From assembly GCF_001931685.1 (NCBI RefSeq), contig NZ_MOOY01000004.1:310001-374000 (forward strand): 64,000 nt of DNA. Reading direction: 5' to 3'. Of the stretch, positions 1 to 10,190 are shown in pieces (position 1 is the first letter of the stretch; each line of letters starts with the position of its first letter). The notes under the pieces are model-generated. The model was not told the DNA's origin. It saw only the letters and a program-made list of their open reading frames with translations, and made no database searches. A program made the position numbers and the translations under genes. This DNA is from Pararhizobium arenae (GTDB lineage: Bacteria > Pseudomonadota > Alphaproteobacteria > Rhizobiales > Rhizobiaceae).

Positions 1-563
1 CGGCGCGCGCCGCTGTCGAAGGCGGCGCGACGATGGTGCAGCTACGCGACAAGACAGGCGGCACGCAAAGGATGATCGAGACTGGACTGGCATTGAGGCA
101 GGCGCTGGCCGGCACCGGCGCGCTGCTGATCGTCAATGACGATATCGAGGCGGCCGGCCGGATCGGTGCTGACGGGCTGCACATCGGACAGGACGATGGC
201 GATCCGGTTGCGGCTAGGGCGCGTATCGGCAACGACATGATCCTTGGCGTTTCCGTGGAGACCGTGGAAGCCGCGCGTCGGCTTGATCCGGCTGTCGTCG
301 ATTATGCCGGTATCGGCCCGGTCTTTGCGACGCCGACAAAGCCGGATCACAAGCAGCCGGTCGGGCTCGATGGATTGGCTGATCTCGTCGCGGCAAGCCC
401 GGTTCCGTCAGTTGCGATTGGCGGATTGAAGGGCGAGCATGTGGAAGCCGTGTTGAAGACGGGCGCCGATGGGCTCGCTGTCGTCTCGGCTATCTGCGGC
501 ACACCCGATCCGCGCGCGGCGGCGCGGGCGTTGGCTGTGCTGATCGAGGGGGTGCGGCGATGA
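1..563 (+). CDS. thiE: Thiamine-phosphate synthase ThiE (5' end outside window)
   Basis: Joins HMP-PP and the thiazole phosphate to make thiamine phosphate in the cytoplasm. The reading frame is already open at the window edge (frame starting at base 3), so the true start lies upstream; about 187 C-terminal residues are visible of a family length near 210. Family signatures in order are VQLRDK, LIVNDD, GADGLHIGQDD, IGPVF followed by TPTK (phosphate loop) and AIGGL. The ATG at base 33 falls inside the conserved VQLRDK strand and is not the start. The stop overlaps the thiD start in an ATGA arrangement, so the two are translationally coupled. Confidence 0.93.
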   Translation, partial: ARAAVEGGATMVQLRDKTGGTQRMIETGLALRQALAGTGALLIVNDDIEAAGRIGADGLHIGQDDGDPVAARARIGNDMILGVSVETVEAARRLDPAVVDYAGIGPVFATPTKPDHKQPVGLDGLADLVAASPVPSVAIGGLKGEHVEAVLKTGADGLAVVSAICGTPDPRAAARALAVLIEGVRR

Positions 564-1363
564 TCCGCAATGTGCTTTCCATCGCCGGTTCCGATCCTTC
601 CGGCGGCGCCGGCATCCAGGCCGATCTCAAGGCCTTTGCCGCCCGCGGGGTCTATGGCATGGCGGCCCTGACCGCCCTAACCGCGCAGAACACGCAAGGC
701 GTGACCGGCGTTCAGGCGGTGGCACCCGCGTTTGTTGCGCAGCAAATCGCCACCGTCTTTGCCGATGTGCGTGTGGATGCGGTGAAGATCGGCATGATCG
801 CCAATGCCGTCATTGCGCAAGCCGTGGCCGACGTTCTGGCCGGGCATCGCGATATCCCGATCGTGCTCGATCCTGTGATGATCGCCAAGGGCGGCGCGCC
901 CCTGCTTGCCAATGACGCCGTCGAGGTACTTGTCCGGCGGTTGCTGCCGCTGGCAACGGTGATCACGCCCAATCTACCCGAGGCCGCCGCGCTGCTCGGC
1001 GAAGCCCCGGCAACGGATCGCGACGGCATGGCCGCGCAGGCCGGCCGGCTCATAACCTTGGGGCCAAAGGCCGTTCTCGTCAAAGGCGGCCATCTCGACC
1101 AAGGCGACAGCCCCGATGTGCTCGTGACGGGCCATGATATCCGCTGGTTCGAGGGTGCGCGCATTGCGACCGCGAACACTCACGGCACCGGCTGCACGCT
1201 TTCAAGCGCGCTTGCAGCGGAACTCGCCAAGGGTGCGGAGATCGGTGACGCCGTGGCGGTTGCCAAGGACTATCTGCGCGGAGCGATTGCGGCGGCGGGC
1301 GATCTTACCGTCGGCACCGGCCATGGGCCGGTGCAGCATTTTCATGCACTCTGGAAGAGCTAG
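560..1363 (+). CDS. thiD: Hydroxymethylpyrimidine/phosphomethylpyrimidine kinase ThiD
   Basis: Phosphorylates HMP and HMP-P to HMP-PP, the substrate of ThiE encoded just upstream. The 267-residue protein has family-typical length. It opens with the substrate loop GSDPSGGAGIQAD, followed by KIGMI, DPVM, TPNLPEA and VLVKGGH, and carries the ribokinase-fold anion-hole motif HGTGC near residue 213. The start overlaps the thiE stop by four bases. The stop codon is the first part of a 62-base inverted-repeat element that separates it from the convergent HAD gene. Confidence 0.95.
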   Translation: MIRNVLSIAGSDPSGGAGIQADLKAFAARGVYGMAALTALTAQNTQGVTGVQAVAPAFVAQQIATVFADVRVDAVKIGMIANAVIAQAVADVLAGHRDIPIVLDPVMIAKGGAPLLANDAVEVLVRRLLPLATVITPNLPEAAALLGEAPATDRDGMAAQAGRLITLGPKAVLVKGGHLDQGDSPDVLVTGHDIRWFEGARIATANTHGTGCTLSSALAAELAKGAEIGDAVAVAKDYLRGAIAAAGDLTVGTGHGPVQHFHALWKS

Positions 1364-1423
1364 AGCATTTGTTTTACGCATTCCGGACGCAAAACCGCGG
1401 CGCACTTTTGCTGGAAATGCTCT
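1362..1423. repeat. 62-base intergenic inverted-repeat element between convergent genes
   Basis: Perfect 9-base ends, AGAGCATTT (1362-1370) and AAATGCTCT (1415-1423), enclose a core containing CATTCCGGACGCAAAACCG and CACTTTTGCTGG. It fills the gap between the convergent stops of thiD and the HAD gene, so it may act as a two-way terminator. From memory, sequences of this composition recur between genes in Rhizobium and Agrobacterium genomes. No second copy was seen in this window. Confidence 0.6.
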
Positions 1424-1425
1424 GA

Positions 1426-2100
1426 TCAGCGATTATCCGTCAGATAAAGCTTACCGTCTTCATCTGTGGCGGCCACAATGCCTTGGTAACCATCGATGCC
1501 GGGATGGGAAGTTTCGAGCGGATGCGTGTGGGTCGTGGTGATGACCATCACGTCCGACCCCGCCGCTTCGCCCGCGAGAACGCCGGCCGCAACATCTTCG
1601 AACACCAGGCATTCCGCGGGATCGAAGCCAACGCGCTTGGCGCCGAGCAGGTAGCATTCCGGGCTCGGTTTTCCGCGCGAAACGTCTTCAGCGGTGACGA
1701 TAAATTTCGGCTCCGGCAGACCGGCCGCCGCCATGCGCGCCTTGGCAAGCCGGATCGGCGAGGAGGTGACGATCGCCCAGCGATCGGCCGGCAGGCTTTT
1801 CACGAAATCGATGGCGCCGGGGATCGGCATGACGCCAGCGATGTCGTCGATCTCATCCTGCGTCACCCGCGCGGCTTCGGCCACCGGATCGACGCCGGGC
1901 AGCCCGAGCTGGCGAATGGTATCCACGCCCCGCTTGCCGTGCATGGTCGGCAGGAAGGTCGCGACATCCAGCCCGTGGCGTTCGGCCCAGCGGCTCCAGA
2001 CGCGCTCGGCGGCCGCGATCGAGTTCAGCAAGGTGCCGTCCATATCGAACAGGAAGGCGGAATATTTCTTGCCGAAAACCGGCGATGTGGCGGAAGACAC
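1426..2100 (-). CDS. HAD-IA family phosphatase, sugar-phosphate type
   Basis: Soluble phosphatase of the haloacid dehalogenase superfamily, 224 residues. Motif I is FLFDMDGT with nucleophile Asp19 and acid Asp21; motif II is VTSSP; the lysine motif is GKPSPECYL; motif IV is FEDVAAG. The helical cap between motifs I and II resembles glycerol-3-phosphate or 2-deoxyglucose-6-phosphate phosphatases, but the substrate cannot be read from sequence. The start is GTG at 2100, with AAGGAG about 11 bases upstream and no in-frame ATG before motif I. It follows the LysE gene on the same strand after 126 bases. Confidence 0.85.
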   Translation of the reverse strand: MSSATSPVFGKKYSAFLFDMDGTLLNSIAAAERVWSRWAERHGLDVATFLPTMHGKRGVDTIRQLGLPGVDPVAEAARVTQDEIDDIAGVMPIPGAIDFVKSLPADRWAIVTSSPIRLAKARMAAAGLPEPKFIVTAEDVSRGKPSPECYLLGAKRVGFDPAECLVFEDVAAGVLAGEAAGSDVMVITTTHTHPLETSHPGIDGYQGIVAATDEDGKLYLTDNR

Positions 2101-2226
2101 TTGGGGCTTGCTCCTTGATGATCAGCGCGTGGCCTTCGAATACGAAGTTTTGCGCGAAGGATCAAACGGATATCGCCCCTTGGCGGGTCTATTGATGGGC
2201 TTTCGACGCGTTGCAGCCAACATGTA

Positions 2227-2838
2227 TCACCGTCCCCCAAGCGCCAGTCGCAGGCCCATCAGACCGAAGGCGGCGGCAAAGGACCGGCGCAGCCAGAGGG
2301 TAACGGTCGGTCGGGCCACGATCCGGCTGCGGGCCGCCGCTGCAAAGAGGCCGTAAATGACGAAGACGATGAAGGTGAGCGCCATGAAGACGAGGGCCAG
2401 GCCAAGCATCGCCATGGTCTGGTTGGCGGCATCGACCGCCACGAACTGCGGCAGGAAGGCGAGGAAGAACAAGGACAGTTTTGGGTTCAGGATGTTGAGC
2501 AGGAACCCGGTGGCAATGGTGCGGGTGGCCGAGAGATGCGGGGCGTTTTCCTTGACCTGCAGGCTTTGCGTATCCCTGGCCACCAGCCAGGCCATGTACA
2601 ACAGGTAAGCGACGCCGAGATATTTGACGATCTCGAAGGCAAGCGCGCTGGTGTGAAGCAGCGCCGCGAGGCCGACGATGCTCGCGGCGAGGTGCGGGAG
2701 GATGCCGAGCGTGCAGCCCAGGGCAGCAAGAATACTGCCGCGTATGCCGCCATTCAGACCGCAGGCGAGTGTGTAGAGCACGCCGGTGCCCGGCAGCAGG
2801 ATGACAATCAGGGACGTGAAGATATAGTCGAGGCTCAT
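2227..2838 (-). CDS. LysE/RhtB family amino-acid exporter
   Basis: Inner-membrane efflux protein of 203 residues, the usual family length, with about six hydrophobic segments. The N-terminus carries the family hallmark LPGTGVLYTLACGLNGG (LysE/RhtB proteins have PGP or PGT here, then a Gly-rich helix). A polar loop around residues 90-105 separates the two three-helix halves. Substrate is unknown; relatives export lysine, threonine or homoserine lactone. It lies 76 bases downstream of the AraC regulator gene on the same strand, which suggests that regulator controls it. Confidence 0.85.
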   Translation of the reverse strand: MSLDYIFTSLIVILLPGTGVLYTLACGLNGGIRGSILAALGCTLGILPHLAASIVGLAALLHTSALAFEIVKYLGVAYLLYMAWLVARDTQSLQVKENAPHLSATRTIATGFLLNILNPKLSLFFLAFLPQFVAVDAANQTMAMLGLALVFMALTFIVFVIYGLFAAAARSRIVARPTVTLWLRRSFAAAFGLMGLRLALGGR

Positions 2839-2914
2839 GGCAGGCTCCGGGATCGAGAAAGAAACTCATTGAAGCGGAGACAGGCCCTGCGGGTCTTGAA
2901 CGGAATTGCAGGGC

Positions 2915-3730
2915 TCAAAGGGAGGCGGCTAATGCGCCGGGGCTGAAGCCGAAGAACCGGGCGAAGAGACGGGTCATGTGGCTCTGGTCGGAGAAGCCGC
3001 TGGTCGCCGCGGCTTCGGCAAGCGGCGTGCCCTCGCGGATCAGGCGTCGCGCCATGCTGAGGCGGCGCTGGATGATATAGGCATGTGGCGTTAGGCCTGT
3101 CGCTTGGGTGAAAGCACGCAGGATCTGATAGCGGCTGAGGCCGCTCGCCTCGGCGAGATCGGCCAGGGAAACCGCGACGGCCGGATCGTCGTCGATCAGG
3201 GCGCGGGCGTGGCGGACGGAGGCGGGCACGCCGGGGGTGGCGGCGCGGCGTAACAGCAGGGTGGCGCAGGTTTCGAGCAGCCATTCTTCTGCGGCCATGA
3301 TGTAGGTTTCGTCCGCCGCGGCAAGCCGGCCCGTGATGATCCCGTAAACCCGGGCGAAATCGGAAGCGATGGCGGTATTGCGGATGACGGGGTCGGAAAA
3401 CTCCGCTTCCGAAAACTTCTGATCACTGACATCGCGACAGGCCTCGCTCACCAGATCGGTTTCGAGATAAAGCATATGCCAGGCGCGGCCGTGGTCGCCG
3501 ATCGGCAGACCGTCGTGGATTTCACCGGGATTGACCGTGATGACATCGCCGGCGCCGGCCTCGACCGGGCCTCGACCGCTGGCCGAGCGCTGGGCGCCGC
3601 GGCGAATGAGGCCAATGCCGAAGGTTTCATGCATGTGGCGCGGAAAGCTCTGGCCCGTATCGGCCTCCACCGCTTCCGTGCCCCGCAGCAGGCTGCGTGC
3701 GACAATCGTTTTGGTCGGGACCGCGCTCAT
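2915..3730 (-). CDS. AraC family transcriptional regulator
   Basis: Predicted DNA-binding activator of 271 residues. Residues about 20-100 form a cupin-like sensor domain (PRHMHETFGIGLI, and NPGEIHDG) typical of the AraC_binding family. Residues about 165-268 hold two helix-turn-helix motifs, the first LADLAEASGLSRYQILRAF and the second around AAATSGFSDQSHMTRLFARF. The ATG at 3730 was chosen because upstream sequence in this frame is the antisense-like extension over the GFA gene; the start overlaps the GFA stop as ATGA. The ligand is unknown; the downstream LysE exporter is the likely target. Confidence 0.87.
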   Translation of the reverse strand: MSAVPTKTIVARSLLRGTEAVEADTGQSFPRHMHETFGIGLIRRGAQRSASGRGPVEAGAGDVITVNPGEIHDGLPIGDHGRAWHMLYLETDLVSEACRDVSDQKFSEAEFSDPVIRNTAIASDFARVYGIITGRLAAADETYIMAAEEWLLETCATLLLRRAATPGVPASVRHARALIDDDPAVAVSLADLAEASGLSRYQILRAFTQATGLTPHAYIIQRRLSMARRLIREGTPLAEAAATSGFSDQSHMTRLFARFFGFSPGALAASL

Positions 3731-4131
3731 TCGCCCGGGCTTCCCGGCAAGCCTTCGATCGAAGCGCTCCAGGGCAGAGCCGAGGCGCACCATTTCTGCT
3801 TTGTCGGCGCAAGATCGCGCCGCTGGTTGACTGTTCCGAGGCGAATGCCGATTTCGGCTGCGTCCTCGCCCGTACCCGTCGTATAGACCGGCGCGCCGCA
3901 ATTGGGGCAGAACATCTGGTAGCGCCGGCGGCCATTGTCGCCATGCTTCACGTAGATCTTCGGCGCGCCGCCGGTGAGGTCGAACTCCGTGAGAGCGCAA
4001 CTGACCGTGACGCGATAGGCGCTGCCCGTCAGCTGCTGGCAATCGGTGCAATGGCAGATGGAGACGTTTTCCGGGTTGATTTCCGCCTCGTAGGTGATCA
4101 GCCCGCAATGGCATTGTCCGTCGATCTTCAT
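3727..4131 (-). CDS. GFA family zinc protein (glutathione-dependent formaldehyde-activating enzyme-like)
   Basis: Small cytoplasmic zinc protein of 134 residues in the CENP-V/GFA family. Cysteine ligands are visible as CHC at residues 7-9, CHCTDC at about 26-31 and FCPNCG at about 92-97. Many family members are uncharacterised and not true formaldehyde-activating enzymes, so the catalytic role is open. It starts 32 bases after the iolB stop on the same strand and overlaps the AraC start by four bases, so it could be read through from the iol operon. Confidence 0.83.
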   Translation of the reverse strand: MKIDGQCHCGLITYEAEINPENVSICHCTDCQQLTGSAYRVTVSCALTEFDLTGGAPKIYVKHGDNGRRRYQMFCPNCGAPVYTTGTGEDAAEIGIRLGTVNQRRDLAPTKQKWCASALPWSASIEGLPGSPGE

Positions 4132-4163
4132 GACCTCACCTCCATTGACGGGAAGATAGCGCG

Positions 4164-4964
4164 TCAGACCCCGGTGAAAAGCCAGGCATGCTCTGGGGCA
4201 TTGTGAAATTTCCAGATGCGTGACGGGCCGGCCATGACGTTGAGATAATAGAGATCGTAACCATGGATGGCAGCCACGGGGTGATACCCCTTCGGCACCA
4301 GCGTCACATCGCCATCCTCCACCGCCATGGTCTCGTCCAGCGAGCGGTCGTCGGTATAGACGCGCTGCATGGCAAAGCCTTGAGACGGGTTGAGCCGGTG
4401 GTAATAAGTCTCTTCAAGGAAACTCTGGGCCGGCAGGTCGTCCTCGTCGTGCCGGTGCGGCGGGTAGGAGGATGTATGCCCGCCGGGGGTGATAACTTCC
4501 ACCACGAGAAGCGAATGGGCGGAGTTGTCGTCTTCCGGCATGATGTTGGTGACATAGCGGGTATTTGTCGCCTTGCCGCGGGTCATCTGCGGGTGGGTGC
4601 CGGGACGGATCACCTTGGCTTCATATCCTTCCCCACCCGGCGCGGAGCAGATGGCAAGCTCGAGCGCTGTAGTCGCCTTGACCTGCCAGCTGCTGCCCTT
4701 TGGCACATAGACCGCATAGGGCTGGCCTTCGAAGGGTGTCATGCGCTCGCCGAGTTCGCCGAAATCCTCGCCATCGACCGAAACCTCCGCTTTGCCGGAG
4801 ACGAGCACGAGGCAGACTTCCTTGTCCCCCGTCTCGCCGCTGGAGCTTTCGCCCGTTGCTAGACGATCGAGCGCGAAGCCGACATAGGTCCAGCCGGCAT
4901 TTTCCGGCGTGATATCGTGCACGCGGCCGGTGTTGCCCTTGGGTTTCACGAGCAGGTTTGGCAT
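4164..4964 (-). CDS. iolB: 5-deoxy-glucuronate isomerase IolB
   Basis: Isomerises 5-deoxy-glucuronate to 2-deoxy-5-keto-gluconate, the substrate of IolC, in cytoplasmic myo-inositol breakdown. The 266-residue protein is a bicupin of normal family length. Metal-binding histidines lie in the stretch SSYPPHRHDEDD, and the second half has KGYHPVAAIHGYDLYYLN. AGGAGA precedes the ATG. It is the last gene of the iolR-C-D-E-B run and is separated from iolE by a 201-base palindromic element. Confidence 0.95.
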   Translation of the reverse strand: MPNLLVKPKGNTGRVHDITPENAGWTYVGFALDRLATGESSSGETGDKEVCLVLVSGKAEVSVDGEDFGELGERMTPFEGQPYAVYVPKGSSWQVKATTALELAICSAPGGEGYEAKVIRPGTHPQMTRGKATNTRYVTNIMPEDDNSAHSLLVVEVITPGGHTSSYPPHRHDEDDLPAQSFLEETYYHRLNPSQGFAMQRVYTDDRSLDETMAVEDGDVTLVPKGYHPVAAIHGYDLYYLNVMAGPSRIWKFHNAPEHAWLFTGV

Positions 4965-5001
4965 GGTGGTCTCCTGTCAATGTTTTCAGGCGGGGGATTA
5001 C

Positions 5002-5202
5002 CCCCTCACCAAGTGCGCCCAGCGTTCGACTACGTCTTACGCGGGCTTACTATCCTCTCCCACAAGGGGAGAGGTGGGGTACCACGATCACTGCTCCGCA
5101 TATAGGGCAGGGGCGGTGCGGCGGGTTTTCCTCTCCCCTTGTGGGAGAGGATATGAAGGCCGGGTGAGCGTTCGCGAACCCTTGGCCGAAGTTGGTGAGG
5201 GG
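5002..5202. repeat. Palindromic mosaic element between iolE and iolB
   Basis: Composite inverted repeat. The outer arms are CCCCTCACCAA (5002-5012) and TTGGTGAGGGG (5192-5202). Inner arms at 5052-5074 and 5130-5152 are perfect 23-base reverse complements centred on CTCTCCCACAAGGGG. It fills almost the entire iolE-iolB gap. The composition resembles the other RIME-like elements here, but the arms differ, making it a distinct sub-family. In RNA it would fold into a long stem and could attenuate or stabilise the message. Confidence 0.8.
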
Positions 5203-5206
5203 ATAC

Positions 5207-6124
5207 TCAGCCCTTCGGAAAACCTTCCGTTTCCACCGTGTAGCCGGCAGCCGTCATGACGCGCATCAGTTCGGTATAGCCGATCTCCGCCATCTTCTGC
5301 GGCGGCGATTTGCGCGGGTCCTGTTCGGCCTCGACCACGAACCAGCCCTCATAGCCATAATCCGCAAAGCGCTGGACGATGGCGCCGAAATCGAGCGAGC
5401 CGTCACCCGGCACTGTGAACGCGCCCAGCGCCACCGCATCGAGGAAGGATTGTCTGCTGCGATCCAGATTATAAACAACCGACTGGCGGATGTCCTTCAC
5501 ATGCACATGGTTGATGCGGGCATGGTGATTGTCGATGGCGCGCAGGACATCGCCGCCAGCGAAGGCGAGATGCCCGGCATCGAGCAGCAGCGGGATGCCT
5601 TCTCCGGAGTTCTTCATGAAGGCATCGAGCTCCGGCTCGGTTTCGACCACAGCGGCCATGTGGTGGTGGTAGGAGAGCGGCATGCCCTGCTCGGCGCACC
5701 ATTCGCCGAATTCGGTGACGCGCCGCGCATAGGCCTTCATCTCGTCATCGCCCAGCCGCGGCTTGGTGGCGAGCGGCCTGGAGCGGTCGCCCTGGATCGA
5801 GCGGCCGACTTCGCCATAGACGATGCAGGGCGCGTTGACGGCCTTGAACAGCTCGATCATCGGCGCGATGCGATCCTTGTTGGCCGAGAGTTCCTCATCG
5901 ACCAGAGTGCCGGAGAACCAGCCGCCGCAGAGCGTCACGTCCGCCGCGCGCAGGATCGGCAGCATCTCGCCGGGATTGTTGGGGAATCGGCGGCCCTGCT
6001 CCATGCCGGTGAAGCCGGCGCTGCGGGACTGGCGCAGGCATTCCTCGAGCGACACGTCGTCGCTGAGTTCGGGAAGGTCGTCGTTCCACCAGGCGATGGG
6101 CGACATGCCGAGTTTGGCTTTCAT
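5207..6124 (-). CDS. iolE: Myo-inosose-2 dehydratase IolE
   Basis: Dehydrates 2-keto-myo-inositol to 3D-(3,5/4)-trihydroxycyclohexane-1,2-dione, which IolD then hydrolyses. The 305-residue protein has the xylose isomerase-like TIM-barrel fold. Conserved pieces are PIAWWNDDLPEL at the N-terminus, a metal ligand in LLLDAGHLAFAGG, INHVHVKDIR, and a terminal EGWFVVEAEQDP with the last metal-binding Glu. AAGGAG sits about 8 bases before the ATG at 6124, which excludes the longer upstream frame. It lies 25 bases downstream of iolD. Confidence 0.95.
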   Translation of the reverse strand: MKAKLGMSPIAWWNDDLPELSDDVSLEECLRQSRSAGFTGMEQGRRFPNNPGEMLPILRAADVTLCGGWFSGTLVDEELSANKDRIAPMIELFKAVNAPCIVYGEVGRSIQGDRSRPLATKPRLGDDEMKAYARRVTEFGEWCAEQGMPLSYHHHMAAVVETEPELDAFMKNSGEGIPLLLDAGHLAFAGGDVLRAIDNHHARINHVHVKDIRQSVVYNLDRSRQSFLDAVALGAFTVPGDGSLDFGAIVQRFADYGYEGWFVVEAEQDPRKSPPQKMAEIGYTELMRVMTAAGYTVETEGFPKG

Positions 6125-6149
6125 GTAAATTCTCCTTGGTGATCGGGCG

Positions 6150-8003
<1,854 letters not shown>

Positions 8004-8027
8004 TGTCTTCTCCTCCCTGTTCTGTCG

Positions 8028-8153
8028 TCCCCTCTCCCCGTTCACGGGGAGAGGGCTAGGGTGAGGGGCAATGCCTCCTCACTCGTAATGTCTCGGTGTA
8101 TGCCCCTCATCCGGCCTGTCGGCCACCTTCTCCCCGCACGCGGGGAGAAGGGA
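8028..8153. repeat. RIME-like palindromic element between iolC and iolD
   Basis: Two G+C-rich hairpins of the common rhizobial type: a left arm with CTCTCCCCG-ttca-CGGGGAGAG followed by GGGTGAGGGGC, and a right arm of GCCCCTCATCCGGCC followed by CTTCTCCCCG-cacg-CGGGGAGAAG. It occupies most of the gap between iolC and iolD inside the operon. It is near-identical in plan to the copies at 22845, 26101, 31035, 38474 and 56050. Confidence 0.85.
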
Positions 8154-8165
8154 CAAGCGGCGGCC

Positions 8166-10097
8166 TCACGCCGCTTTCGTCTCTCCCAGCCCCTGCCACA
8201 GCTCGACCAGCGCACCAAAGCGGCTTGCCATATCGGCGATCGCGGCTTCGTCATCGATCGATCCCGAAAGCCACGCCTTGGCGGCATCGGCAAAGATGGT
8301 GCGCCCCACAGCGAAACCCTTGACGGTGCGGGCGCCCTTGGCAGCGGCGAAACCTTCTTTCAACGCCTCATAAGGCGCTTCCAAACCGAGCAGCACCACG
8401 CCACGGCAGAGCGGGTCGCGGGTTTCGATCACCGTGTCGATGGCCGCCCAGGCGGCGCGGCTGGCCTGAGGCTCAAGCTTCCACCAATCCGGCTTCAGGC
8501 CTTCGTCGTAAAGCTCGGTCAGCGCACGAGCGGCCGTATCATCAGTCAGCGGGCCGTGTTTGCTGGCGATGATCTCGATCAGGATTTCGCGGCCGACCTT
8601 GCGGGCGGCTTCGAAGGCCGAACGCAGCTTGGCGATCTGGGTTGCCTTCAGTTCAGCGGGATCGTCGGGGTGGTAGAAGCTCAGGACCTTGATGCAGTGA
8701 TCGATGGGCCAGTCGATCAGACGGCTGCCGAGATCCTGGCTGAATTCGAATTGCAGCGGCCGGGAGCCGGGAAGCTCGATCGGCTTGCCGATCCAGAAGT
8801 CGCGGTTCTTCGCGGCGGCAAACAGGGCTTCGCGACCGTATTTGTCATCGATCAGCATGCCGAAGCCGGGACGCCCGGCGGCGATGCGCTCGGCGGCCCG
8901 GACAGCCAGAACCTTGAAGGCGGGGATGCGGGCAAGCTTTTCAGCATCGCCGGCAGCCAGATCTTCCAGCTGGATGCGGTGATCGATGGCGAGTGCCATC
9001 AGGTCAGGAATTTCGCGGCGGCGGGTGGTCGCCCAGTGAACGTGGTTGATCGCCTCGTCCTTGCGCAGCGCCTTTTCCGTGCTGCCGTTTTCGAGGAAGA
9101 ACTGGAGTTCCGTCCAAGTCGGGATTTCAGGCGCGCAGAGCAGGCGGGAAACGGCGAAAGCACCGCAGGCATTGGCCCAGGTGGCAGACGTCGCATGGGG
9201 CTCGCCGCGCAGCCAGCCGCGCAGGAAGCCGGACATGAAGGCATCGCCGGCGCCGAGAACGTTGTAGACCTCGATCGGAAAGCCCTTGCCGACGATGCCC
9301 TGTTCCAGATCGTCCGGCACCGGGCCGTCATAGACGATGCAGCCCATGGGGCCGCGCTTCAAGACGATGGTGGCCGACGAATTGGCGCGGATGGTTTTCA
9401 GCGCCGAGAGCAGGTCCCCTTCGCCCGAGGCGATCAGCACTTCCTCTTCGGTGCCGACGATGAGGTCGCAATCGGCAAGCACCGTCTTCAGGTGAGCGGA
9501 GACGCGCTCGGAGGCGATATAGCGGTTGTCGCCGGCATCGTGGCCGGCAAGACCCCAGAGGTTCGGACGGTAATCAATATCGAACACGACCTTGCCGCCA
9601 TTGGCCTTGGCGATGCGGATCGCCTTGCGCTGGGCGGCGTCGGTATGCGGCTTGGAGAAATGCGTGCCGGTGACGAGGATGGCGCGGGAGGAGCGGATGA
9701 AGTCCTCATTGATATCGTCTTCGCACAGCGCATTGTCGGCGCAGTTGTCGCGGTAGAAGAGCAGCGGGAAGGAATGGTCGCTTTCGACGGAGAGGATGGC
9801 GAGCGCCGTCAACCGTTCGGGATCGGTGACAATACCGGCGGTCTCAACACCCTCACGCGTCAGCTGTTCGCGAATGAAGCGGCCCATCTGCTCCTTGCCG
9901 ACGCGGGTGACGAGCGCAGACTTCAGGCCAAGGCGCGCGGTGCCGACGGAGATATTCGTCGGGCAGCCGCCAACGGACTTGGCGAAGCTTGCGACATCCT
10001 CCAGCCGCGTGCCGATCTGCTGACCGTAGAGATCAACGGAGGCGCGGCCGATGGTGATGATATCAAGTGGCTTCGATGTGTCGTTCGTCTCACTCAT
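8166..10097 (-). CDS. iolC: Bifunctional 5-dehydro-2-deoxygluconokinase / DUF2090 aldolase-like protein IolC
   Basis: Phosphorylates 2-deoxy-5-keto-gluconate; the fused C-terminal domain probably performs the next, aldolase step. Residues 1 to about 325 are a PfkB-type sugar kinase with TIGRASVDLYG at the start, GGCPTNI and the catalytic NVLGAGDAFMSGF. Residues about 330-643 are a DUF2090 domain (FGMLIDDKYGREAL, WIGKPIELPGS, RGVVLLGLEAP) of the aldolase superfamily. At 643 residues it is twice the length of the stand-alone kinase. GGAGG precedes the ATG, and an IolR-type operator lies 77 bases upstream. Confidence 0.93.
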   Translation of the reverse strand: MSETNDTSKPLDIITIGRASVDLYGQQIGTRLEDVASFAKSVGGCPTNISVGTARLGLKSALVTRVGKEQMGRFIREQLTREGVETAGIVTDPERLTALAILSVESDHSFPLLFYRDNCADNALCEDDINEDFIRSSRAILVTGTHFSKPHTDAAQRKAIRIAKANGGKVVFDIDYRPNLWGLAGHDAGDNRYIASERVSAHLKTVLADCDLIVGTEEEVLIASGEGDLLSALKTIRANSSATIVLKRGPMGCIVYDGPVPDDLEQGIVGKGFPIEVYNVLGAGDAFMSGFLRGWLRGEPHATSATWANACGAFAVSRLLCAPEIPTWTELQFFLENGSTEKALRKDEAINHVHWATTRRREIPDLMALAIDHRIQLEDLAAGDAEKLARIPAFKVLAVRAAERIAAGRPGFGMLIDDKYGREALFAAAKNRDFWIGKPIELPGSRPLQFEFSQDLGSRLIDWPIDHCIKVLSFYHPDDPAELKATQIAKLRSAFEAARKVGREILIEIIASKHGPLTDDTAARALTELYDEGLKPDWWKLEPQASRAAWAAIDTVIETRDPLCRGVVLLGLEAPYEALKEGFAAAKGARTVKGFAVGRTIFADAAKAWLSGSIDDEAAIADMASRFGALVELWQGLGETKAA

Positions 10098-10173
10098 ATC
10101 TTCCTCCCGGCAGTCTTTATTGGCGCTGAGGCCTTAACGGGATGAAACATAGGTTCCGACATTAAGTCAATAT

Positions 10174-10187
10174 GGAATTTTCATTCC
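10174..10187. promoter_or_regulatory. IolR operator upstream of iolC, GGAA-N6-TTCC
   Basis: GGAA at 10174-10177, six bases, then TTCC at 10184-10187. This fits the GGAA-N6-TTCC motif that I recall being reported for the Sinorhizobium meliloti RpiR-type repressor IolR. It sits in the 93-base gap between iolR and iolC, so iolCDEB probably has its own inositol-inducible promoter in addition to read-through from iolR. Confidence 0.72.
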
Positions 10188-10190
10188 ATT

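Noticed and set aside
5002..5202. Possible CRISPR array from repeated G+C-rich units
   Set aside because: The units are inverted arms of one palindrome, not direct repeats with regular spacers, and no cas gene is present anywhere in the window.
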